The notes under the pieces are model-generated. The model ran no database searches and was not told the DNA's origin. It was given only the letters and a program-made list of their open reading frames with translations. Of a stretch of 41,669 nucleotides of DNA, positions 34,667-41,669 are shown one piece after another. This DNA comes from Ferrimicrobium sp. GTDB taxonomy: Bacteria > Actinomycetota > Acidimicrobiia > Acidimicrobiales > Acidimicrobiaceae. The stretch covers positions 1 through 41,669 of the forward strand of contig JALCZJ010000024.1 of the NCBI GenBank assembly GCA_022690815.1. Reading direction: 5' to 3'. The translations under genes were made by a program, and so were the position numbers. Positions within the stretch are counted from its first letter, which is position 1, and the number at the start of each line of letters is the position of its first letter.

Positions 34667-35124
34667 CAACTGCCCTTAAGCTTGTTGAGCGCACCTTGCA
34701 GCGAGTAGGCAAACCCCTGACTGGTGTAGGTGGCACCCGAGACGATCGCGATCGGAAGACCCTGTGCTTTGAGTGCCTCGGTGCGCAACGAGGGCACTGC
34801 AGCCTGCTCAATCTCGACCGAATAGGCCTCCAATGCCTGAAACTTGGCGATTGCAATATTGACAATCTTGTGATTAGCAACATCGACGGTCACGGCGATA
34901 TCGCCAAAGCCATAGTTGGTCACTGGTCCAGTCACCGACACTGGACCAGCTGGGAGCGACGCAGCGGCGGGTGTTGAGGCCTTGGTCTTTGCGCTTGTCT
35001 TGGCCTGCTTAGAGCTCTTATCTACGGCTGCGACGCTGAGCTGGGTCTTAGCCCGTGGATGTAGCGCAAGGATCCCAACTAAACCAACTACGGTCGCACC
35101 GAGCAATGTGAACCATCGACGCAT
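34666..35124 (-). CDS. Exported FMN-binding domain protein, probable ApbE substrate
   Basis: 152 residues, ATG start with GAGG eight bases upstream. Basic N-terminus and one hydrophobic helix (WFTLLGATVVGLVGILAL) anchor or export it; a Lys/Ser/Thr/Ala-rich linker (about 30-58) leads to one FMN_bind domain: GPVTNYGFGDIAVTVDVANH and the flavinylation motif SGAT at 129-132 (Thr132 would carry FMN), followed by YTSQGFAYSLQGAL. Such proteins relay electrons outside the membrane. It lies between a ferric-reductase-like transmembrane protein and apbE, forming a donor-carrier-maturase set. Confidence 0.92.
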   Translation of the reverse strand: MRRWFTLLGATVVGLVGILALHPRAKTQLSVAAVDKSSKQAKTSAKTKASTPAAASLPAGPVSVTGPVTNYGFGDIAVTVDVANHKIVNIAIAKFQALEAYSVEIEQAAVPSLRTEALKAQGLPIAIVSGATYTSQGFAYSLQGALNKLKGS

Positions 35125-35296
35125 CAGGACGCCCTCTCAATGATTGGTTGTTTAACTCCGTGCATGTCCATGTCGTGTCCACCTCTCACCGATCGTGCAT
35201 CCGGACTCATCAACGCAAATGCCTGTGCTTGATCACCACCGACTCCGAACGGCACTTTGGCGCGCACCTTCATCAACGTCTCGAAAACCCATGCCA

Positions 35297-36661
35297 TCAG
35301 ATCGTGTACGCCTCGACATGGAGCTGGCGGCGTTTGACGCCGAGCTGCACAAACACATCATGGACGGCCTCAACGAACCCGGGTGACCCGCTGATGAAGA
35401 TATCGCGGCTCCGATAGTCCTTGATATTGCCGGCGATGGTACGCAAATCAACCTCGGTGCGATCTCCGCTCAGGATGTAGACTCTGCCGTTGCGCTCGTT
35501 GGCCAGTCGCTCTAGCTCGTCGACCAGCACAAGATCGGTCTTGGCGGTCACCCGCAACACGACCGCGGGCCGGCTCCCAAGCGGGAGGTCCTCAAGCAAG
35601 CCACGCAGGGCGGTGACGCCAATACCCCCCGCGATCAAGAGCACCCGATCCTTTTGCTGCTGGGCTGCGGTGAAGTTGCCGTACGGACCCTCAAACCATA
35701 CTGAGGTGCCGACCTTCAGGTCGGCGAGCTTCGCAGTAAAGTCGCCGACGGGTCGTACCATGAGGCGCAGGGTATCGCCCTGGCGGTCAACGATGGAGAA
35801 CGGGTGGGCCTGCCACCATCGACCGCGCGTGAGAAAGCGCCACTCAAAGAACTGACCACCTTCAAGCTTCAAGTCCTCGAGATATTGCCCTTGCAGCAGG
35901 ATCTTGATCACCCCATTGGGCTGCGGCTCGACCGCTGCCACCCTGAGCCCATGACGAAGCGAGCGCATCATCGGTATCAGCACCCGATAAACGATGATGG
36001 CGATCCCAGCGAGAATCCAGGCAACCCCCCACACCCATTGGGCAACGGAGTGGTTCACAAAGCTAGGCCCAAGTGCCAGCTCGTGAGCGAACGAGAGGAC
36101 GAGCGCCGCATAGATCAAGAGATGCAGAAGCCACCAGCTCTCTCGCGAGAGCCGCTGGCGTAACCAGGGGAGCGACACCAGCCCGATCAACAACATCAAG
36201 CCCAGCGCGACAAAGGCGGTGATCATATCAGGATACGAGTTGATCAGCACCCCGATTTCGTGCACGATACCAGTCTTGGCGATCTTTGCATAGGCCACCG
36301 TCGTCAGCACCGCATGCGCAAGAATGAACGAGATTGCTAGCACCGAGAGGTTCTTGTGCCACCGCATCACGCCACCTCGACCGAGCGCGCGTTCGAGCAA
36401 CGGCACCCGCGAAGCCATCAGCACCATTAAGAGCGCAAGATAGGTACCAACCAGTCCGGTGAAGGACCCAAGAAAAAGAGTCCATCCACCTGGGGCACCG
36501 ATCTCGTGCACCGTTCCGTCAACCAACGGAAGCCCTAGCACAACGCCGAGGCCGATCCCACCAGCCGCAAGGCTGATCAGCAAGCCGGTCTCGCCGGCAC
36601 TTCTCCGATCCGATCGTTGAACGCCTCGGCTCACCCCATCATCGAGGGCTGACGTCTTCAT
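35297..36661 (-). CDS. Ferric-reductase-like transmembrane flavohemoprotein with FAD/NAD(P) domains
   Basis: 454 residues from the ATG at 36661 with AAGGAG five bases upstream; a longer frame to 36769 has no support. The N-terminal 230 residues hold about six membrane helices with two histidine pairs, His102/His116 and His180/His193, the usual spacing for two b-type hemes. Then comes an FNR-like module: RWWQAHPFSIVD (FAD contact), GPYGNFT, and the NAD(P) part LIAGGIGVTALRGLL, ending DIFISGSPGFVEAV. It would move electrons from cytoplasmic NAD(P)H through FAD and heme to the outer face. It heads an operon with the FMN-binding protein and apbE, so the flavinylated protein is the probable acceptor. 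A hairpin (36676-36693) lies just before the ribosome site. Confidence 0.9.
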   Translation of the reverse strand: MKTSALDDGVSRGVQRSDRRSAGETGLLISLAAGGIGLGVVLGLPLVDGTVHEIGAPGGWTLFLGSFTGLVGTYLALLMVLMASRVPLLERALGRGGVMRWHKNLSVLAISFILAHAVLTTVAYAKIAKTGIVHEIGVLINSYPDMITAFVALGLMLLIGLVSLPWLRQRLSRESWWLLHLLIYAALVLSFAHELALGPSFVNHSVAQWVWGVAWILAGIAIIVYRVLIPMMRSLRHGLRVAAVEPQPNGVIKILLQGQYLEDLKLEGGQFFEWRFLTRGRWWQAHPFSIVDRQGDTLRLMVRPVGDFTAKLADLKVGTSVWFEGPYGNFTAAQQQKDRVLLIAGGIGVTALRGLLEDLPLGSRPAVVLRVTAKTDLVLVDELERLANERNGRVYILSGDRTEVDLRTIAGNIKDYRSRDIFISGSPGFVEAVHDVFVQLGVKRRQLHVEAYTI

Positions 36662-36675
36662 CAAACTCCTTCTCA

Positions 36676-36693
36676 CGCGTGGATCACCACGCG
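36676..36693 (-). promoter_or_regulatory. Inverted repeat in the leader of the ferric-reductase-like operon
   Basis: CGCGTGG-ATCA-CCACGCG, a perfect 7-bp stem with a 4-base loop, ends two bases upstream of the ribosome-binding sequence of the gene at 36661. It may be an operator or an RNA hairpin affecting translation. Confidence 0.5.
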
Positions 36694-36897
36694 ATGTGCT
36701 ACACCAATCATCACCGATGTCGCTACAACCAGACACGTTACGTCGACCGACAATACCGCGTCGTGGCAACTCTCACCCCATCACCCGCCCACATCGGCGT
36801 TTGACGTGGTGCTATTGGACATCCATCGCACCAATGATGACACCATCGTGCCCGACCAAGCTTGGCACGCGCTGAAGCACAGCTGAGACTTGGGCCA

Positions 36898-37239
36898 TCA
36901 CGCCTTGGCGTCCAACTTGCGATGGAGATCGGCTACCAACTCCTGCAGCTTGGCAAGTTCACTGCGGTGTTCACGGTGTGATTTGATCAGGTGGATGGTT
37001 CCCCCCGCAGCGATGCAGGCCCCGAGGTCACTGGTGACATTCGTATAGTTACCACCAACCAGTTCTGCAAAGGCAGAAACATGCACCGACAATAACGGAA
37101 GCACGACCAGGTAAACACCCAGCACGGTCAGCAGAATAATGTGGGGTTTGGAAGCAAGAATCCGTGGCACAAACGCGAGGATTCGTACAAGCCTCGATTG
37201 ATTGCCATCACTGGTGGCCATCTGATTAGCGGTGTCCAT
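36898..37239 (-). CDS. Small membrane protein of unknown function
   Basis: 113 residues; AAAGGAGG four bases before the ATG leaves little doubt that it is a gene. Two hydrophobic segments (HIILLTVLGVYLVVLPLLSV at about 33-52, and a weaker DLGACIAAGGTIHLI at about 71-85) and a charged C-terminal helix with a coiled-coil look (HREHRSELAKLQELVADLHR). I do not recognise the family. It lies between the ferric-reductase operon and the tetR gene, on the same strand as both but with gaps above 150 bases, so it is probably expressed alone. Confidence 0.75.
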   Translation of the reverse strand: MDTANQMATSDGNQSRLVRILAFVPRILASKPHIILLTVLGVYLVVLPLLSVHVSAFAELVGGNYTNVTSDLGACIAAGGTIHLIKSHREHRSELAKLQELVADLHRKLDAKA

Positions 37240-37410
37240 CGACCCTCCTTTATCGATATTCCGTCACATCAATTGTGCCAGACCGTCACCTCATGCTAGC
37301 CCAGCATCGCTATGGCTTCGAGCTGCGAGGCGACACGCATTGTGCCCAAGACGCACCCTTACCCGTGCAAGGGGTTAACCTTGCGACTGCAGCGATTCCT
37401 GGTCAGGGGC

Positions 37411-38067
37411 TCAGTCAAGCGCCGAGTAGTGGCTAGCCAGCCTATCCAGCTCCAACGCAGCGAGATCGAAGGCATGTTGAAGTCGCTCGGTAAGGGCCTT
37501 CGTGCCCAAATGGAACGCCTCGAAATCAGCCGCGGTCACCTCGTTCACCGCGCTGCGCAACACACTCACACCAACCACCGCGGCCACATCGGCATGGATA
37601 CGGGCATCCTGGGGATCTTTGGCCGTGTTCAACAATCGCTCGGCGAGAATATCGGCAATGCGAAGCTCCCAGTTCACATAGGTACGCGCAAGTTGGCTGG
37701 TCAGGTCGATGCCGAGTTGGCGGGGCCGAAACATCGGAACCTCCGCGGAATCGTCCAAGCGGCGTTGGATGCTTACCACCAACGACTCATACAACGCCAC
37801 CAACGGTGGCTCGTGCGATGGACGGGTGTGAAGCTCGTTAGCAACAGCGTCAAAAAAGTCAACCAGGTCTACAAGAAGCAGATCTTCCTTCGAATCGAAG
37901 TACCGAAAAAACGTCCGCTGAGAGACATCAACTGTATCGGTGATCTGGAGGACCGTCGTCTCGGCGAAGCCTTGGCGAGCAAAGAGCTCGCGAGCTGTCG
38001 TGATGAGTTGCTCTCTCGTCCGTGCCTTATGACGCTCGCGTCTCCCGGGCTGCTGAATTTCACTCAC
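37411..38067 (-). CDS. TetR-family transcriptional regulator
   Basis: 218 residues from the GTG at 38067; upstream frame to 38109 lacks support. The N-terminal helix-turn-helix is typical: TREQLITTARELFARQGFAE, then VDVSQRTFFRYFDSKEDLL. The C-terminal ligand domain is variable, as usual. It is divergent from the MMPL exporter gene with 125 bases between, so it most likely represses that gene and itself. TAGGGT (38075-38080) stands so that transcription would begin one base before the GTG, another near-leaderless start. Confidence 0.92.
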   Translation of the reverse strand: MSEIQQPGRRERHKARTREQLITTARELFARQGFAETTVLQITDTVDVSQRTFFRYFDSKEDLLLVDLVDFFDAVANELHTRPSHEPPLVALYESLVVSIQRRLDDSAEVPMFRPRQLGIDLTSQLARTYVNWELRIADILAERLLNTAKDPQDARIHADVAAVVGVSVLRSAVNEVTAADFEAFHLGTKALTERLQHAFDLAALELDRLASHYSALD

Positions 38068-38074
38068 CCTCACC

Positions 38075-38080
38075 ACCCTA
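38075..38080 (-). promoter_or_regulatory. Putative -10 element of tetR
   Basis: TAGGGT on the minus strand; spacing puts the transcript start at 38068, one base before the GTG at 38067. Confidence 0.35.
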
Positions 38081-38146
38081 CCAGTTCCCCATGCATAACC
38101 AGAAGGCAAGGTTTTTTGACAAAATCGCTAACTGGCACTTCTGCCG

Positions 38147-38176
38147 TATGATATGCTGCCTGAGAGCCAGATCTGG
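38147..38176 (+). promoter_or_regulatory. MMPL gene -10 and possible TetR operator
   Basis: TATGAT (38147-38152) is a good -10 for the gene starting at 38193. A perfect 10-bp palindrome CCAGATCTGG follows at 38167-38176, in the early transcribed region where a repressor would block the exporter gene. The nearest TTGACA (38116-38121) is 25 bases from the -10, too far for a standard -35. Confidence 0.4.
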
Positions 38177-38192
38177 GGAGGAGATAACCACC

Positions 38193-40382
38193 ATGGAACG
38201 ACGGCCAGGAGTTCTTGAACGTATTGGGCACACCTGTGCACGACGGCCAGGCCGTACCATCGGCATATGGCTCGTCGTCTTGATTGCGGCACTCGCTGGG
38301 CATCACGCAATCTCGAGCGTCTACCAAAACAACATCAACCTCGCGGGAACGCAGGCATCGACCGGGTTTGCCCTCCTGACCCATGACGATCCGAAGGCCT
38401 CCGGATACACCGGGCTGGTGGTCGTCACCGGCAAGGACTTGGCCTCACAATCGAGCGCGCTCGACGAGAGTGAACAGAATCTCTCCAAGCTCAAGGACGT
38501 CATCACGGTCTCGAACCCGCTTGCTCCTGGCGCTACCGGCCTGTCGAGCTCAGGCGATACCGCGCTCATTACCGTCCACCTCTCTGTACTTCCGGCATCG
38601 CTTGGTACCAGTTATGCATCTTCGCTGTACCAAGCGATGGAGCCGACGACGCACGCCGGCCTGACCGTCAACTACGGAGGAGGTTTCGACGCGATCGTTA
38701 ACCCGCCAACCAAAGACCTCGCCTCCGAGGGTATTGGCTTTGGCGTCGCCATCATCGTGCTCATCATCAGTTTTGGCAGTCTCGTCGCGACCGGGCTACC
38801 CCTGGTCACCGCGCTCTTTAGTGTCGGGATCGGCATCTCACTGCTCGGCATCGTCGCCAGCGTCATCACCTTTGGAACCGCGTCGCCGACGCTGGCGCTG
38901 ATGATCGGGCTCGGGGTGGGAATCGACTACGCCGTCTTCTTGACCACACGCTTTCGCCAGCGCATCATGGACGGACTGGATCCAGTGACCGCCGCCGGCC
39001 AGACGGTCGCCACCAGCGGCCACGCCGTCCTCGTAGCGGCAGCCAGTGTCTCGGTTGCGCTCTTTGGACTCTACGCCTCTGGCATCACCTTCTTCGGCCA
39101 ACTCGGCTTTGCCGCCTTCTTCGGTGTCTTCACGGCGGCTGCCGGAGCCGTGACGCTCGTGCCCGCAGGGCTTGGCTTGGCTGGTCGTCGTATCGATCGA
39201 TGGCACGTCGGCCGCACCGTCGCTGAGGCCGGTAGCGATCAGGATCTCTGGCATCGGTACGCCCGAAGCCTACAACGGCGACCGGTGATCTTCTTGTTGA
39301 CCGGCCTGGTACTCCTTTGCATCTTGATCGTGCCGTTCTTCTCGATGCGCCTTGGCAACGTCGGTGACTCCTCCTACCCCACCAGCTTCACCTCACGCCG
39401 GGCCTACGATGACATCGCAAGCGCCTTCGGACCGGGAGCGAATGGTCCACTCACCATCGTGGTCAACCTCGTCCACGACCATGTCTCCTCCTCCACCATC
39501 GCGAACGATCTTACGACCGACCTGGCAAAGGTTCCCGATATCGCCTCCGCCTCTCCTGCGCAACCCTCATCCAACGGAGCCCTCCTGATGGCAAATGTCA
39601 TCCCCAAATCTGGCCCGGATGCCCAGGCGACGTCGACACTGTTTACCACGCTCGTCAACACCACGATCCCGCAGGTGACCCGCGGGACGGGTGCGCAGGG
39701 CTACCTCACCGGCGCCACCGCGCTCCAGATACAGTTTGACCAGACGCTTGGCTCACATCTTGCGGTGACGATCATCGTCGTCCTCATCATCGCCTTCATG
39801 GTGATCCTGTCCGCTTTTCGCAGCCTCGTCTTGGCGATCAAGGCGGTGATCATGAACCTTCTGAGCATCGGCGCTGCCTATGGCGTCTTGGTGGCAACCT
39901 TCCAGTGGGGTTGGGGGCGAAGCCTGCTCGGCGTCCCACAAGACGTCTCGATCGAGGCCTACGTTCCACTCGTGGTCTTTGCGGTCGTCTTTGGGCTCTC
40001 GATGGACTATGAGGTCTTTCTGCTCTCGCGGGTGCGCGAGATCTGGCTGCGCACGGCTGACAACACGGAGGCGGTATCTGAGGGCCTCTCCTCGACCGGC
40101 CGGGTGATTTCGGCGGTTGCGCTGATCATGGCGAGCGTCTTCTTTGCCTTCGCTGGCTCAACCGATGTGGTCATCAAGATGTTCGCCATCGGTTTTGGCG
40201 TCAGTGTTCTCATCGACGCAACCATCGTCAGACTCCTGTTGGTCCCCTCCATCATGACGCTGTTGGGCAAGACAAGCTGGTACATACCGGCGTGGCTCGA
40301 TCGCATTGCCCCACACATCGACGCCGAGGGGCACGCTACTGATACGGCTACGTTGATCACTCTTGAACATAGTTTGCCATAA
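38193..40382 (+). CDS. MMPL-family RND exporter
   Basis: 729 residues from the ATG at 38193, nine bases after GGGGAGGAG; a longer frame to 38022 overlaps the regulator and is unlikely. Two halves each with one N-terminal helix, a large extracytoplasmic loop and five helices: RTIGIWLVVLIAALAGHHA starts the first, RPVIFLLTGLVLLCILIVPFF the second. GVGIDYAVFLTTRFRQ and the equivalent FGLSMDYEVFLLSRVREI carry the Asp-Tyr pairs of the proton-relay helices. Family members (MmpL, YdfJ) export lipids or hydrophobic drugs. Controlled by the divergent tetR gene. Confidence 0.93.
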   Translation: MERRPGVLERIGHTCARRPGRTIGIWLVVLIAALAGHHAISSVYQNNINLAGTQASTGFALLTHDDPKASGYTGLVVVTGKDLASQSSALDESEQNLSKLKDVITVSNPLAPGATGLSSSGDTALITVHLSVLPASLGTSYASSLYQAMEPTTHAGLTVNYGGGFDAIVNPPTKDLASEGIGFGVAIIVLIISFGSLVATGLPLVTALFSVGIGISLLGIVASVITFGTASPTLALMIGLGVGIDYAVFLTTRFRQRIMDGLDPVTAAGQTVATSGHAVLVAAASVSVALFGLYASGITFFGQLGFAAFFGVFTAAAGAVTLVPAGLGLAGRRIDRWHVGRTVAEAGSDQDLWHRYARSLQRRPVIFLLTGLVLLCILIVPFFSMRLGNVGDSSYPTSFTSRRAYDDIASAFGPGANGPLTIVVNLVHDHVSSSTIANDLTTDLAKVPDIASASPAQPSSNGALLMANVIPKSGPDAQATSTLFTTLVNTTIPQVTRGTGAQGYLTGATALQIQFDQTLGSHLAVTIIVVLIIAFMVILSAFRSLVLAIKAVIMNLLSIGAAYGVLVATFQWGWGRSLLGVPQDVSIEAYVPLVVFAVVFGLSMDYEVFLLSRVREIWLRTADNTEAVSEGLSSTGRVISAVALIMASVFFAFAGSTDVVIKMFAIGFGVSVLIDATIVRLLLVPSIMTLLGKTSWYIPAWLDRIAPHIDAEGHATDTATLITLEHSLP

Positions 40383-40415
40383 TGTCTCTAGAACAAGGTC
40401 AGTACCTATTGGGTT

Positions 40416-40515
40416 GTGGCACAAGAGCTTAGAGTCCACTCAGTGACACTACACCGATGGGAAACAAAGGGACGTATTGATCCTCCTATGCACACCACAA
40501 CGGGGGTACGCCCAT
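40416..40515 (+). pseudogene. tnpA: IS607-type TnpA (serine recombinase) N-terminal fragment
   Basis: A frame giving VAQELRVHSVTLHRWETKGRI then HTTTGVRP resembles the MerR-like DNA-binding start of IS607 TnpA (normally ...LGVHPVTLRRWE..GRI...TPGGHRRY). A stop follows at once and the recombinase domain is absent. Next to a tnpB remnant on the same strand, as in IS607 elements. Confidence 0.65.
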
Positions 40516-40539
40516 GATTCGATGTCTGAACCTTCGATG

Positions 40540-41669
40540 TCTGATCCTCGTCCTATGGCCGATAGTGTGAAGCGCACGGTAGGTCTGGCCACATTGTCAC
40601 CCAAGAAGGGCAAGTATGACGAGCGGTGCTTGGTGATCGGGGACAAGAGCGATGCAAAGCGCGTCGTTGTCACTCATCTGCGCCAGATTAGCCTGTGGGG
40701 ACTACTAGATCCAAGCAAGAGCTTGCGCGACTACGCCAAGGGTCGATACCCAGCGGGCATCAACGTTCATCTAATAGACCAGCCTCCTTTGATGCCGTGG
40801 ATACCTGTGTTTGCCACATCGAGTCCTGCTTTGCTATCGGCAACATCAAGGCAAAGATGTGGAGACGCTTCACAGACGAGAACGAGAGACATGATGCCTA
40901 CACCCGTCTCGCGAGATACTCGGCCATCGGGCAGATCATGGGTGGTGGTATACCAGAGATTCCCACGGTGGCTATCCTTCCTGACGCGAGCGCAAAGATA
41001 GCCTCGTACCCACACCGTGTCATTCGGGGCTCGCTCGGCACTAGCTGGCCAACGGTTACCAAGTCTCGCTCTCTGTCTTTGGACGCTACCTTGTACTCGG
41101 CTGTCGACAATGACACAGCCAAAGGCAACACCAGACGTTACGTCCAGCTCAACCCCTCACAAGCGCATCTGACTACCTCGGTCTGGCATCTCTTGGGTGT
41201 CGGGCAACATCAGAGTTGTGCTCGATAAAGAACACCAGCGGGCCTTCATCCACCCCATTACGACATTGCGCGTCTAGCTAAGGCAACCGGCCCAGCTGTA
41301 GCCCTTGACTGGGGGATTACCGAGGTCGGTACCGATGACTCCAGGGTTCATCATGGAAACGAGTATGGCCAAGCACCTAGGTCTATGACCGAGCGCCGGA
41401 ATAGGACCGGCAAGGCAAGGAACAGGCTTCACGCTCTATCAAAGAGAGACGCTGGCTCTAAGCGAACCAAGCACATCGCACGAAACAACCTGGGTACGAA
41501 ACAACCTGGGTACAAAGCAACAGCAAGCTCGCACGAGACGCACAAAGGCCCAGCCTACGACGATTTCGGGCGCCGCGATCAAGGAAGTGGTCTATAGAAG
41601 ACGAGAACCAGAGCCAAGCAACGGGTTCCCCAATCTCCATCACAACGGCCAAGAGCAATGATCACCGAA
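40540..41669 (+). pseudogene. tnpB: TnpB-family transposon protein, 5' part, multiply frameshifted and cut by window edge
   Basis: Pieces in order but in different frames: an uncertain N-terminal segment (to about 40800), AIGNIKAKMWRRF to about 41180, SGNIRVVLDKEHQRAFIHP in another frame (41185-41277, ends in TAG), then GPAVALDWGITEVGTDDS, the RuvC-I motif with its aspartate codon at 41307, followed by NEYGQ and RNRLHALSKR, RNNLG. A 16-bp tandem duplication (41481-41512) shifts the frame again; skipping one copy restores KQQARTRRTKA and AAIKEVVYRRR. A last frame gives RPRAMITE, the RuvC-II glutamate, at the final base of the window. Not functional as read. Confidence 0.85.
41481..41512 (+). 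repeat. 16-bp tandem duplication inside tnpB
   Basis: CGAAACAACCTGGGTA occurs twice directly abutting (41481-41496 and 41497-41512). Removing one copy restores the TnpB reading frame, so it is a recent inactivating duplication. Confidence 0.9.

Noticed and set aside
38116-38121. TTGACA as -35 of the MMPL gene
   Set aside because: 25 bases from the TATGAT -10, outside the usable range; no -10 at 16-18 bases.

Overview
The window looks like chromosomal DNA of a high-GC actinobacterium, probably an acidophilic, iron-associated member of the Acidimicrobiia (Ferrimicrobium/Acidithrix/Acidimicrobium type). The order-level call is inference from content: the mazG-eno-ftsB and glmU-prs-rplY-pth-mfd blocks known from Mycobacterium and relatives, a sedolisin (acid protease), Tat-exported ferritin-like proteins with a type I copper lipoprotein, and several genes that appear to start on leaderless mRNAs (TANNNT placed exactly 12 to 7 bases before the start codon).

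Layout. 1-542 is the 3' part of a broken tnpB (IS605/IS607 family); 543-1857 is mostly non-coding with one small zinc-ribbon gene. 1858-4920 (+) carries mazG, eno and an ftsB/divIC-like gene. 5101-7359 (+) is a solitary molybdenum hydroxylase large subunit. 7753-15803 (-) is a housekeeping block: prsA-like lipoprotein, mfd, pth, rplY, prs and a glmU that stops before the acetyltransferase active site. 15831-19823 (-) has a secreted GH30 glycosidase and a DPP-IV-like S9 peptidase. 19869-22153 (-) is a three-gene operon: cupredoxin lipoprotein and two paralogous Tat ferritin-like proteins, closed by a perfect 15-bp hairpin. 22683-27535 (-) has cobalamin genes (cobI, cobU, cobS, cbiB) preceded by a sedolisin. 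27622-30777 (+) holds rmuC, a DUF962/Mpo1-like gene and an MFS transporter, ending at a hairpin shared with a convergent aldo/keto reductase whose start codon lies inside an (ATGAG)n repeat.

From about 31.8 kb the region is accessory and decaying: an IS3-type orfA fragment, a doxX gene, and a DyP peroxidase pseudogene. Then comes an intact extracytoplasmic flavin electron-transfer set (heme/FAD ferric-reductase-like protein, FMN-binding protein with an SGAT flavinylation motif, ApbE flavin transferase), a small membrane protein, and a divergent tetR / MMPL exporter pair. The right end (40416-41669) is a degraded tnpA-tnpB element of the same family as the left end, cut by the window edge at the RuvC-II glutamate.

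The most interesting points are the ATGAG minigene-like repeat at the reductase start, the truncated GlmU, the ferritin/cupredoxin operon with very long pre-Tat extensions, the leaderless-start pattern, a hairpin motif shared by two unrelated leaders, and the two tnpB ends. No CRISPR array, rRNA or convincing tRNA was seen.
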